Shown piece by piece: positions 41,598 through 50,608 of a stretch of 64,000 nt of DNA. Source of the stretch: Cryobacterium aureum (lineage in GTDB: Bacteria > Actinomycetota > Actinomycetes > Actinomycetales > Microbacteriaceae); NCBI RefSeq assembly GCF_002954245.1, contig NZ_PPTG01000022.1:62001-126000 (forward strand). The letters run 5' to 3'. A model generated the notes under the pieces. It searched no databases, was not told where the DNA came from, and worked only from the letters and a program-made list of their open reading frames with translations. Made by a program: the position numbers and the translations under genes. How positions within the stretch are numbered: position 1 is the first letter of the stretch; each line of letters starts with the position of its first letter.

Positions 41598-42949
41598 GCT
41601 GTTACCCCCAGTGCCTTTTTGTGGTCGCTAATGCGGTTCGTTGTACGTGTACCCATCATGAACAGCCCGGAAAGCAGCATAAACAGAGAACCGGTCAGCA
41701 TGGCCGAAAGACCCATGGGAACGCCACTGAGCAGCAGCAGACTCAGAAGGCCCGACCCGACTATGCCACCGACAGGCGCCATCACGTGCGCCACGTTGGT
41801 GCCCATGCCCCGCACGTGCGCTGGAAAAGATTCACCCATGTAGAAAAGCAACGCTGCGTAGGGACCATTCAAGAAAAACAGCGTGATGGCGTAAAGCGGG
41901 ATGACGAACGCCCCCGTGTCCGGACCGAGCAACATGATCAGGCTGACGATTCCACCTGTGGTCCAGCCCAGTACGACTGTCAGCTTCCGACCGATGCGAT
42001 CACCCAGCCAGCCGTGGAAGAGGTAACCGCAGAATCCAACGGCATTGGCCATGACAAGAATGACCAGTGCGTTTTCGAAGGTTACCTGCTTGGCCTCGAC
42101 CAGCACGGTGGTTCCCAGAACTGAGAACACTTGAATCCCGATCCAGCTGCAGAACCATGCCAATGACAGGCAGGTCGTATGCTGGCGCAGTTCTGGGGTG
42201 AAAACATCCTTGAGGCCTGTCTTGTAGTGGCTTCCTTCTTCAAGATCATGTTCCTGGGCTAGGGCATGGGCTCCTTGGATGTCGGCAGTTGCGCGGCGAC
42301 GCTTCACTTCCTGCATCGCTGCAAAGACGGGCGACTCAGGAAGTCTTGTTGCCAGGAGCACGACCAAGAGGGAGAGAAGGGCCGCGAGCAAGAAGCTCCA
42401 GCGCCACCCGATGATTGGAAGCAGTAAGGCTGAGATTCCAGCCGAGAGTAGAGCGCCCACTGGCCATCCGGCCTGCACAATGCTGAACATGAACCCGCGG
42501 CTCTTGGCCTTCTTGTACATTTCGTTGAGGTAGACGGCATTGACGACCTCTTCAGATATCGAGAATCCGGAGAAGGACCGGACAATGATGAGGCTCACGG
42601 CCCCAACGACCGCCCCGGTTAATCCAGACGCCAGAGCCCCACCAATCATGAGAAGGATGAGCGCTTTCTTCCGGCCCATTCTGTCCAGGATCGTGCCGAC
42701 GGCCAAGGAGATGATGAAGACGCCGATTGTGGCAATGGTGTTTATGGCAGTCGATTCGCCCGCAGACCAGCCGAACTCTTCGCCGATTAGCGGCAGTAAA
42801 GTGCCGAAAAGCGTGTAATCATATACGGATGCAGTCCACGCAATGAAGCAAACAACCGATACGTAGACGATGGTCTTTTTTGTGATAGGGACGTTCCATG
42901 GCTCAACCTTTTCCTCGGTTGATGTTGATGTTATGGAGGATTTGGCCAT
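41594..42949 (-). CDS. MFS transporter
   Basis: A 451-residue major facilitator protein with twelve predicted membrane segments. The family signatures are DRMGRKKAL between segments 2 and 3, and GDRIGRKL in the second half. The first segment is YVSVVCFIAWTASVYDYTLF. It probably imports an organic acid or amide used by the operon (asparaginase-type and imidase-type hydrolases upstream, two SDRs downstream). It lies nine bases after the hydrolase gene. Confidence 0.9.
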   Translation of the reverse strand: MAKSSITSTSTEEKVEPWNVPITKKTIVYVSVVCFIAWTASVYDYTLFGTLLPLIGEEFGWSAGESTAINTIATIGVFIISLAVGTILDRMGRKKALILLMIGGALASGLTGAVVGAVSLIIVRSFSGFSISEEVVNAVYLNEMYKKAKSRGFMFSIVQAGWPVGALLSAGISALLLPIIGWRWSFLLAALLSLLVVLLATRLPESPVFAAMQEVKRRRATADIQGAHALAQEHDLEEGSHYKTGLKDVFTPELRQHTTCLSLAWFCSWIGIQVFSVLGTTVLVEAKQVTFENALVILVMANAVGFCGYLFHGWLGDRIGRKLTVVLGWTTGGIVSLIMLLGPDTGAFVIPLYAITLFFLNGPYAALLFYMGESFPAHVRGMGTNVAHVMAPVGGIVGSGLLSLLLLSGVPMGLSAMLTGSLFMLLSGLFMMGTRTTNRISDHKKALGVTA

Positions 42950-42958
42950 TTCTTGCTC

Positions 42959-43837
42959 CTAACGGGGATTTCGCGTGGCGAAGTCGCGCGCGACGTCTTC
43001 CATGAAGGCAAACTCGACACCGTCATGTTGCTGAATGTGGTCGAAGAGTCGCTCGAGCATGAGCAGGTTCTGAGGGCGTCCGGAAACATCTGGGTGGATC
43101 GTAATGGGGAAAACGGCGTAGTCCATTTCACGGTAAACCCAGTCGAATTGATCTTTCCACAGTTGCTCAATATCGTGAGGACTCACGAACCCATGACTAT
43201 TGGCACTGCCCTTAATGAACATCATTGGAGGAAGATCATCGAGATACCAGCTCGCGGGAATCTCGATAAGGCTCGTTTCCTGACCGCGAACCAGAGGCTT
43301 CATCCATTCTTTTGCGGATCCGGCATCGTAATTAATCTTGGTCCAGCTATCGCCTACCCGCACGTAGTACGGGGTGAAATCGTCGTGCATCAAGGAGTGG
43401 TCGTAGAGGAAACCTCGTTCAAGCAGGATTTCGTTTGTCACGGGCGAGAATTCCCACCAAGGTGCCACATATCCCACCGGTTTCTTACCGATTCTGGATT
43501 CAAACAGCGCGATACAGTGGTCAAGGACCTCCGTCTCCTGCTGCCGGGACATCGCGATCGGGTTTTCGTGGCTGTATCCGTGGACCCCGACTTCATGCCC
43601 GGCTGCAACCGTTGCATCAAACTGCTCGGGAAAAGTCTCAATGGAGTGGCCGGGCCAGAACCAGGTCACGGGCATCTGACGATCCGTAGCAAGTTTCAGC
43701 AGTCGCGGCACACCGACCTCGCCGGCAAACAGGCCACGCGAGATGTCACCCGGAGAGTCTTCACCACCGTAAGACCCTAGCCATCCGCCGACGGCGTCAA
43801 CATCGATGCCGATGGTCACGTATATCTTCTTGGACAA
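42959..43837 (-). CDS. Polysaccharide-deacetylase-fold hydrolase, imidase/PgdA-like
   Basis: A 292-residue NodB-fold hydrolase of the group that contains Helicobacter PgdA (HP0310) and bacterial cyclic imidases of about 293 residues. The metal residues fit: Asp in TIGIDVDA (12 or 14) and His86 and His90 in GVHGYSHEN. Other blocks are [14 protein letters not shown] and YVAPWWEF. No signal peptide is seen, so it acts in the cytoplasm, which argues for an imide or amide substrate rather than peptidoglycan. It lies next to an asparaginase-type gene that could open the resulting half-amide. Confidence 0.75.
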   Translation of the reverse strand: MSKKIYVTIGIDVDAVGGWLGSYGGEDSPGDISRGLFAGEVGVPRLLKLATDRQMPVTWFWPGHSIETFPEQFDATVAAGHEVGVHGYSHENPIAMSRQQETEVLDHCIALFESRIGKKPVGYVAPWWEFSPVTNEILLERGFLYDHSLMHDDFTPYYVRVGDSWTKINYDAGSAKEWMKPLVRGQETSLIEIPASWYLDDLPPMMFIKGSANSHGFVSPHDIEQLWKDQFDWVYREMDYAVFPITIHPDVSGRPQNLLMLERLFDHIQQHDGVEFAFMEDVARDFATRNPR

Positions 43838-43845
43838 AATTCCTC

Positions 43846-44832
43846 CTATTGGATTAGAGATGGGCTAGCAGTCGATTGGAAAAACGTCGAAAAATCATGT
43901 AGCGGGGTATCAAGCGACACCAATAAGGCCGCAAGTATTCGGGCTTGGAAAGGGTTGAGATCACCTGAAGGTATGGCGCCAGCTTTGACCAAGTCGATGC
44001 CCCCACCGTTCCCATATGTGGGAACAACCGGCCCCCAGGGGGTGCGCGTACTTAGAATGACCGGACAGCCCCTATCGACCGCCTTCTCAACTGCTTTCAG
44101 GAATCCGGGTCCGGCATTACCTACTCCGGAACCCGCGAGAACAACAGCGTCCGTCCCCGATCTGACGGCAAAGTCAAACAAATCGGTCGTCGCGCCGGGG
44201 AATGTGGTGATGATCTCCACCCGAGTCGTGTCAAATCTGGGAGGTGGAAGCGGGAGCGGTTTCCGAGCGATTGGGCGGCACATGACGACAAGGTCGTCAC
44301 CGATCATGTGGGCAACTTCGCAACCACCGGCGAACGGGTTCAGGGCTGTCGTGTGGAACTTGCGTGCGCCTCGAGCGGAACGGACAACTCCACTGAACGC
44401 GATGAGCGCACCTGAACCGTGTAGATCTTCACAAACGGCAGCCTTAACGGCATCCTCTAAATTGCGGGGCCCGTCGGGATCACGGCTATCTGCCGCATGC
44501 TGCGCACCTGTAAAGACGACGTTCTTGCGCGACGAATGAACGAGATCGAGGAGAAATGCTGTCTCCTCCATCGTGTCTGTCCCGTGGGTAACGACAACGC
44601 CGTCGACATCATCATCATCCAATGACTTACGAACAAATTCTGCAACTGTGCGTAGATTGTTGAGATTCAGACGGTAGCTTCCGGTCGTGAGAATGTCGTG
44701 GGAAGCAACGGTATGAACACTCGATACGCTCTGAACCAGGCTGTTCGTGCTGTCTGACGCGAGGACACCATCTTCGCCTCGTCCCCGCGAAGCGATTGTC
44801 CCGCCCGTGCCGAAAACCTGAATGTGAGCCAT
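43846..44832 (-). CDS. Asparaginase-family amidohydrolase
   Basis: A 328-residue L-asparaginase/glutaminase-fold enzyme. The nucleophile motif is [10 protein letters not shown] and the second catalytic motif is [19 protein letters not shown]; the lysine region is [12 protein letters not shown]. It lacks a signal peptide, so it is cytoplasmic. ATG 44832 follows GGAAG and GAGAG; an extension upstream is open but has no ribosome site. It is the first gene of the minus-strand operon that diverges from a LacI regulator. It may act on asparagine or on a half-amide formed by the next gene's product. Confidence 0.85.
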   Translation of the reverse strand: MAHIQVFGTGGTIASRGRGEDGVLASDSTNSLVQSVSSVHTVASHDILTTGSYRLNLNNLRTVAEFVRKSLDDDDVDGVVVTHGTDTMEETAFLLDLVHSSRKNVVFTGAQHAADSRDPDGPRNLEDAVKAAVCEDLHGSGALIAFSGVVRSARGARKFHTTALNPFAGGCEVAHMIGDDLVVMCRPIARKPLPLPPPRFDTTRVEIITTFPGATTDLFDFAVRSGTDAVVLAGSGVGNAGPGFLKAVEKAVDRGCPVILSTRTPWGPVVPTYGNGGGIDLVKAGAIPSGDLNPFQARILAALLVSLDTPLHDFSTFFQSTASPSLIQ

Positions 44833-44886
44833 GCTCTCAACTTCCTTAGTTCCGTCGTTGGCTAGGAATATAAACAAACGTATGCC

Positions 44887-44898
44887 GCAATCGTTTGC
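44887..44898. promoter_or_regulatory. LacI-type operator
   Basis: GCAATCGTTTGC, an imperfect palindrome of the kind bound by LacI-family proteins, located in the gap between the divergent asparaginase and lacI-type genes. A further half-site AAACG lies 15 bases to the left, giving CAAACG-N11-CGTTTG. Confidence 0.5.
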
Positions 44899-44965
44899 TT
44901 AGGTCTCTGCGCCAGATAATATCGGTGAATGGATGCGATTCATAATTCAAGGAGAACTCACAACC

Positions 44966-45994
44966 GTGGGAATGTGGGAGCGGAACCGAAACGTGCAGAG
45001 TTCTGAACCGGTCACGCTCAAGACCTTGGCCCACGAACTCGGTCTGAACGTTTCGACGGTTTCTCGGGTTCTCAACGATCCGCTCGGTCCTGGCTCGAGA
45101 TGGGCGTCCCAGAAAACGAATGAAAAGATTTTCGCGTTGGCGAGGGATAAGGGCTACAGCAGGAACCCTTATGCGGCTTCACTGAGAACCGCCAAGTCAA
45201 ACATGGTCGGCGTTATCGTGCCGCGCCTTCAGGATTACGTTCTCGCGACGATCTATGAGGGCATCGATGAGGCGGCGACCGCGCATGGACTGTTCACGGT
45301 AGTAGCCAATTCTCTCGATGTTGCGGCCAACCAAAGAGTGAAAGCGGAGATGCTCCTCGACCGCCGAGCGGACGGCCTAATCTTCGGTGATGCCCACTTG
45401 AACGAGCCTTATCTCGATGAGTTGAAAAAGCGAGGCACCCCATACACGCTGGTGAGCCGATCCTCCGAAGGACACATTTCGGTTACTTGTGATGATCATG
45501 CTGGAGGTCGTCTTATTGCTGAGCATTTCATCGCCACCGGACGAGGGACCTTTGGAGTCATAGCGGGCGATTCAAACACCTCAACCTCACGAGACCGGAC
45601 AGCTGGCTTCCTAGCTGCCCTGGGTGAAAATGGCATTGCAGTGCCCGACGAGTGGATCATCCACGGGGGCTTTGATGCGACCGCCGGGCAGATGGCAGCG
45701 AAACAAATACTCCAATCCAGGCAGATCCCCGAGGGGATTTTTGCTGTTAATGACTTTGCGGCTATCGGCGCACTTGGCGTCCTCCAGAAAGTCGGCATGC
45801 GCCTACCTGATGACATCGCTTTAGCAGGGTATAACGACACTCCCTTGGCTGAAGCGGTCAACCTTACGAGCGTACGCTCACCATTGCACGAAATGGGCAG
45901 TCTGGGTCTGGAGACAGTTCTTGGACTCATGGCAGGACACGATGTGGACAGCCGAAAACTCGAGCCCACTCTTGTTGTACGCGCTAGTGGCTAG
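44966..45994 (+). CDS. LacI-family transcriptional regulator
   Basis: A 342-residue regulator with a LacI helix-turn-helix (about 15-60; VTLKTLAHELGLNVSTVSRV followed by LNDP) and a periplasmic-binding-protein-like effector domain (NMVGVIVPRLQDYVLATIYE, DGLIFGD, FAVNDFAAIGAL, LAGYNDTPLAE). GTG 44966 lies ten bases after AAGGAG; an ATG six bases later is also possible. It diverges from the asparaginase operon and probably represses it through the palindrome at 44887. The effector is unknown. Confidence 0.9.
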   Translation: MGMWERNRNVQSSEPVTLKTLAHELGLNVSTVSRVLNDPLGPGSRWASQKTNEKIFALARDKGYSRNPYAASLRTAKSNMVGVIVPRLQDYVLATIYEGIDEAATAHGLFTVVANSLDVAANQRVKAEMLLDRRADGLIFGDAHLNEPYLDELKKRGTPYTLVSRSSEGHISVTCDDHAGGRLIAEHFIATGRGTFGVIAGDSNTSTSRDRTAGFLAALGENGIAVPDEWIIHGGFDATAGQMAAKQILQSRQIPEGIFAVNDFAAIGALGVLQKVGMRLPDDIALAGYNDTPLAEAVNLTSVRSPLHEMGSLGLETVLGLMAGHDVDSRKLEPTLVVRASG

Positions 45995-46212
45995 GAAGAA
46001 CCACATTATTGGCTTTCGTGTTTCTTCCGTGGCGTGATTCCGGCCAGAAAATAATCGGTTCGTGACGGCACGCAAACTATCAAGCCGACCTTCAGCCGGG
46101 CGGTTGCCTGCCGTTCTGGGCTGATTAGGTGCCGAGTGCGCCGATATCGGACGTCACTTCCTCTTCGTTGTGAGGGCGTGGACGGAACAGGCCAGGATGA
46201 ATATTTGAAGCC

Positions 46213-46290
46213 GTGGGCGCCAGGATTGCGCGCGCAGGGGAGCCGCGTGTGTTGCTTCTCGACGAGCCGCTGTCGAACCTCGATGCGTCC
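46213..46290 (+). pseudogene. Fragment of a sugar ABC transporter ATPase
   Basis: Residues ARAGEPRVLLLDEPLSNLDA are the Walker B and D-loop segment of a UgpC/MsmK-type ATPase. No Walker A, signature or C-terminal part is present nearby, so only about 25 codons survive. The reading frame continues by chance antisense to the pucR gene. It is the only other sign of a carbohydrate-importer ATPase in the window. Confidence 0.7.
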
Positions 46291-46323
46291 GCCGGCGAGT
46301 CCGGGGTGACGTCAGTCTGTGCA

Positions 46324-47511
46324 TTAGTCATTCAACTTGATGGTGCTAAATGCGACGGCGAGGACAGCAATATCGCGGGGGAAATCAAGACGAAGGCCCG
46401 TAAGCTCCTCTATCTGAGCAAGCCGACTTCGTACGGTGTTTCTGTGCCGGAACATGTTCTTGCTAATGAGGCTGACGGTCCCGTCCGTGTCAAAGAACGC
46501 TTGAATCGTGGCCAGCAGTTCCCCGCGTGCATACGGGGTGAGCTGTTCGAATTTGAAGAACACGTCGTCGGCAATCGCTCGCGAGAGCGTGGGTTCGGCG
46601 TAGGCGAACGCGGTCAACCAGTTTTGGCGGAGTTTGTGCAGCCCTGGAGACTTAAGGGCTGCCACCAAGGTGCGCGTGTTGTCCACCGCGCTGCGCACGG
46701 TGGTCGGGATGCGTACCTCGGTGAACCCGGACTTGTATTCGTGAAACTCGGTGAGCAGCACCATCAGAAAGTCTTCATTTACGGCGCGGGACTGAACAAA
46801 CCCGACGAGGTATTGTCCGTGCCAGCTGAAGTAGTTCTTGATTCCCCGTTGACTCAGGCGCGCCTGGCATGCCGAGAGCAAAGAGTACTCGGATTCGTGG
46901 AGGTCAACGACGACACAGAACAGCGATTCCGACGGGTCGAAGGTGAGGGTCGACAGAAGTTTCGAGACGATTCTACTGTCGCCCTCCGGGCCGTCTAGGA
47001 GCCGGCGAAAGACGGCTATGCGTAGTTCGCTTGTCTGCTGGTTCAAGGTGTCAGTCGCGATCCGGTAGCCCTCACTCACCTCATTAATGTTTACCTCGGT
47101 GGCTTCCCACACCCCGACCAGCTCCGATAGGTAGGCGGCGTTGCCGCCCAAGCCATTGGTTTGAGCATCGGCGAGGAACGCTTCCCAGAGCACACGCAGA
47201 TCGATCCGGAATGAACGCAGAACTGCCTGCAGGTCAACCCCCTGGATGGCGCGAAGCTGACCGGTTTCGAACGCCACGGAGGCAAGTGACACCGGAATCG
47301 GTTCATCTGTGATGCGCATCAGCGTGAGGGAAATCGTCTTTCGCATCTGATCGTTGAGACTCTTGTCGGAAACCTGTTGATACACCGGATCGGCCTCGCG
47401 CAAGCGTTGAATCGACGCGCGCACAAGCTCCTCTAATTGGTCATTCAGGAGGCGCTGCGCGGCGCTGACTAAGGATAACCTCTCGCGATAATTGTGCATG
47501 ATGCACATCAT
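46324..47511 (-). CDS. PucR/CdaR-family transcriptional regulator
   Basis: A 395-residue regulator with a helical N-terminal domain (about 20-170), a GGDEF-like central domain and the PucR C-terminal HTH (about 335-390; ISKNMFRHRNTVRSRLAQIE followed by ELTG). These proteins activate purine, allantoin or amino-acid catabolic operons. Several Met codons are possible starts; ATG 47511 is chosen, but a 15-base palindrome overlaps this region. It diverges from the aminotransferase-fusion operon and is its likely regulator. Confidence 0.85.
   Translation of the reverse strand: MMCIMHNYRERLSLVSAAQRLLNDQLEELVRASIQRLREADPVYQQVSDKSLNDQMRKTISLTLMRITDEPIPVSLASVAFETGQLRAIQGVDLQAVLRSFRIDLRVLWEAFLADAQTNGLGGNAAYLSELVGVWEATEVNINEVSEGYRIATDTLNQQTSELRIAVFRRLLDGPEGDSRIVSKLLSTLTFDPSESLFCVVVDLHESEYSLLSACQARLSQRGIKNYFSWHGQYLVGFVQSRAVNEDFLMVLLTEFHEYKSGFTEVRIPTTVRSAVDNTRTLVAALKSPGLHKLRQNWLTAFAYAEPTLSRAIADDVFFKFEQLTPYARGELLATIQAFFDTDGTVSLISKNMFRHRNTVRSRLAQIEELTGLRLDFPRDIAVLAVAFSTIKLND
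47493..47507. promoter_or_regulatory. Palindrome at the start of pucR
   Basis: TGTGCATGATGCACA is a perfect palindrome around a central base. It overlaps the possible start codons of the PucR gene and lies 113 bases from the start of the divergent operon. An autoregulatory operator is plausible. Confidence 0.45.
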
Positions 47512-47619
47512 AATTGCGGATTCCAGGGCATGCGGCCCCTGTTCTTGTATATCGCCGTTTGGTTTGATTGGTCCTGTGCCCATAGCCATTACGTATGGTT
47601 CGATTCAATGAGGAGTAGC

Positions 47620-50580
47620 GTGCCCACACTTCACAGCCTGTCAGGTGATCAGCAGCAAGCCATTGTTCGCGCAATTTACGAAAGCTATGGTGTCCACATC
47701 GATCACCTTGACCGACTCGGCGGGGAGATTGATTGGAACTTTGCGGTGGACGGAACCGCGAACGAAGAATACTTGCTGCGATTGACGCCCGAACCGGCGG
47801 ATATGGACGAAATCGAATGGCAAGAAAAGGTGCTCGCGCACCTTGAAAAAAGACCCGTCTCCGTTGACTTTCCGCGCATGATGCTGCAAAAGAATGGAGC
47901 GCTGCACTCTCTCCTTGCGCTCGATGACGGACAACGTTTCGTGGTGCGCCTCTTCCACTGGGTTCCCGGCGAAGTCGTCGCCAAGGTCGGAATCACCGGG
48001 CGCCACTATCGCACGCAACTCGGGGAGCTCGCTGCCGAACTCAATTCCAGCCTGAGCGAGCTGACCGCGTCGGCCACGAGCCCCGACCATCACTGGATGG
48101 TCGTGCGTAGCGACGACGCGATCCGGGAAACGATATCCGCATCCGGTGACGCCACAGAATGTGACCTCTTGTTGCACGCACTGTCCCTGTTTGACGCGGT
48201 GAAAGAACGCATCCCGGAGCTGCCGTCGGCCGTGGTGCACCAGGATCTGAATGACTTCAATCTCCTGGCGAGCCGGGACGAGCTCGGGAGGGTTGAGCTG
48301 AGGGGAGTGGTCGACTTCAACGACGCGGTGTATACGGTCAGGATCGCCGAGCTCGCGATCGCTGCCGTCTATGCGGCCCTACGGCAGGAGGATGCGTTTG
48401 GTGCGTTCTGTGATGTTGTCAAAGGTTACTTGTCCCGTGCAAAGCTCACCGACACCGAACTTGAACTGCTTTATCCGTTAGCGGTGGCGCGGCTTGCAGT
48501 CAACGCGTCTACGTGGACCTACCGTAGCTCCGGCCTGAACGGCGATTACGCGAAATCGCGAATTGCGGCGACCTGGCCGGCACTCGAACAACTACTTAGC
48601 GTGCATCCGAATGTTGCTGCCGACACGTTCCGGAAAATGACGGGCACTCTGGCGCCACACCACGATTCGAGCAGTTCCGAAGTGGTGGCGGCCGAAATAG
48701 TCGCATCTCCCACCCGTCACTTCGACCTATCGCCGAACGCAGATTTTATTGACGGAGTCGATTTCGATAGTGCCGCCATCACAACGGCGGCCAAAGCTGC
48801 AGTCTCTCTCCTAGGCGACCGCGTCGGCATCACCCTTCCGTTCTCTGCCGTCGTAACCGAGTCGGCGGTGCGGGGGGTCGGGAGCGCAGCGCCGAAAACG
48901 ATCCTCAACGGTATCGGGGTGAGCGTTGCTCGCGAAACAGAGTTGTTGGTGCCCGCTGACGGCACGGTCGAATCCGTCGCTGATGATCGCGTCGTTATTC
49001 GCCACGACATAGATAAGGTGCCGGTGTACTCCGTGTGGCTCGGCGGCACTCCGCTCGTTGCGGAAGGCGACAGCATTTCGGCAGGAGAACGCGTTCTGCG
49101 GGTGGGCGCTCCTAATAACGTGCCCACCGTCTTGGCCGGAATCGTACAGTTCTTCCGCGACCCGAATCTCATTCAGCTGGCCGCCCCTACATACGTGCGC
49201 GTCTTTGAACGTGACTATTGGGCTAGCCAGTTTGATATGCGCCTCGCTGCGCCCCTCATTAATCAGTTCGATGCGGGGGATGCGTGGAATCAGGATCGTG
49301 TACTCAAGGTTCGGGCAGAGCGGTTCGCGCCCTCCCAAAAGAGCTATTATGACCAGCCGATGACTCTCGTGCGTGGCCGAGACGTGTGGCTGATGGACTC
49401 GGACGCGCAGGTCTACTTGGACGCGATCAACAACGTCACGCATGTGGGGCACGCGAACGATCGCATCGCCGACGCGGCGTATCGTCAGATGCGGCGGCTG
49501 AACACCAACAGTCGCCTCGTGTACCCGCAGATCTCGCAGTACGCAGAACGACTGACGTCGCTTCTGCCCGACAAGCTCGACACTGTCTTCTTTGTGTGCA
49601 CGGGAAGTGAAGCGAACGATTTGGCGCTGAGAATTGCTCGGCAGGTCACTGGTAATGAGCAGGTGCTCGTAATCGATTCCGCATACCACGGCAACACACG
49701 TGCGGTCACCGACGTGAGCCCAAACCGATATCACGTGGCCGGGAAAGGCGTGCCCGACGGCACTCGCGAGGTTCCCACGCCGGACGCGTTTCGTGGCCCC
49801 TACCGGTACGGTGATCCCGATCTCGGTCACAAGTATGCGGCGCTTGTCGGCGAACAGGTGGACGCACTGGTGGCTGAGGGGACGCCACCAGCCGCGTTCA
49901 TCGCTGAATCACTTGTCGGCACGGGCGGCAACTATGTGCTCCCCGAGGGCTACCTGCAAGAGAGCTACCAGCGCGTTCGTGATGCCGGGGGGCTGTGCAT
50001 CGCGGATGAGGTCCAGATCGGGTTCGGCCGCCTCGGCACACACTATTGGGGTTTCGAAACGCAGGGTGTCGTTCCCGACATCGTGACGATGGGGAAACCT
50101 ATCGGCAACGGGCACCCCCTTGCGGCGGTTGTGACCACTCGCGAAGTTGCGGAGGCATTCGACAACGGCGTCAAGTACTTCAACACATTTGGAGGCAACC
50201 CGGTTTCATGCGTGGTTGGAATGACCGTGCTCGACATCCTGGAAGACGGCAACCTTCAGCAGCAGGCGCTGCGTGTCGGCGCCTACTTCAAAGAACAGTT
50301 GGAGCAGCTCCAGCGCAGGCACTGGCGTATCGGGGATGTCCGCGGGTACGGACTGTACCTGGGCGTTGAGCTTGTGAAATCACCGGGCACGACCGACCCC
50401 GATGAGCACGCCGCGAGTACTGTCAGCGAAATGCTCAAAGACCGCGGGGTGATCATGTTCCCGAATGGCCGGTACAACAATGTCCTCAAAATCAAACCCC
50501 CGATGGTGTTTGACGAGTCGCACGTTGACAAATTTATCCAGACCCTTGACATCGTTCTGGACATCTACCAGAGCGAATGA
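47620..50580 (+). CDS. Kinase / M23-like / class-III aminotransferase fusion (probable amino-alcohol phosphate phospho-lyase)
   Basis: A 986-residue three-domain protein. Residues about 1-350 are an aminoglycoside/hydroxylysine-kinase-type domain with the Brenner motif [12 protein letters not shown] (H207, D209) and VVDFNDA. Residues about 405-545 resemble a peptidase M23 fold ([20 protein letters not shown]) but lack the zinc-binding HxH, so this part is probably structural. Residues about 560-985 are a class-III PLP enzyme with [13 protein letters not shown] and the PLP lysine in [11 protein letters not shown] (K826), akin to ethanolamine-phosphate and phosphohydroxylysine phospho-lyases. 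It likely phosphorylates an amino alcohol and eliminates phosphate and ammonia to give an aldehyde. GTG 47620 follows GAGGAG. Confidence 0.85.
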   Translation: MPTLHSLSGDQQQAIVRAIYESYGVHIDHLDRLGGEIDWNFAVDGTANEEYLLRLTPEPADMDEIEWQEKVLAHLEKRPVSVDFPRMMLQKNGALHSLLALDDGQRFVVRLFHWVPGEVVAKVGITGRHYRTQLGELAAELNSSLSELTASATSPDHHWMVVRSDDAIRETISASGDATECDLLLHALSLFDAVKERIPELPSAVVHQDLNDFNLLASRDELGRVELRGVVDFNDAVYTVRIAELAIAAVYAALRQEDAFGAFCDVVKGYLSRAKLTDTELELLYPLAVARLAVNASTWTYRSSGLNGDYAKSRIAATWPALEQLLSVHPNVAADTFRKMTGTLAPHHDSSSSEVVAAEIVASPTRHFDLSPNADFIDGVDFDSAAITTAAKAAVSLLGDRVGITLPFSAVVTESAVRGVGSAAPKTILNGIGVSVARETELLVPADGTVESVADDRVVIRHDIDKVPVYSVWLGGTPLVAEGDSISAGERVLRVGAPNNVPTVLAGIVQFFRDPNLIQLAAPTYVRVFERDYWASQFDMRLAAPLINQFDAGDAWNQDRVLKVRAERFAPSQKSYYDQPMTLVRGRDVWLMDSDAQVYLDAINNVTHVGHANDRIADAAYRQMRRLNTNSRLVYPQISQYAERLTSLLPDKLDTVFFVCTGSEANDLALRIARQVTGNEQVLVIDSAYHGNTRAVTDVSPNRYHVAGKGVPDGTREVPTPDAFRGPYRYGDPDLGHKYAALVGEQVDALVAEGTPPAAFIAESLVGTGGNYVLPEGYLQESYQRVRDAGGLCIADEVQIGFGRLGTHYWGFETQGVVPDIVTMGKPIGNGHPLAAVVTTREVAEAFDNGVKYFNTFGGNPVSCVVGMTVLDILEDGNLQQQALRVGAYFKEQLEQLQRRHWRIGDVRGYGLYLGVELVKSPGTTDPDEHAASTVSEMLKDRGVIMFPNGRYNNVLKIKPPMVFDESHVDKFIQTLDIVLDIYQSE

Positions 50581-50608
50581 TTCGCCCCGACCACAGAAAG
50601 GAGGCAGC

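Noticed and set aside
46213..46998. A 261-codon plus-strand frame
   Set aside because: Only the first 25 codons resemble a protein family (ABC ATPase); the rest is antisense to the PucR gene.
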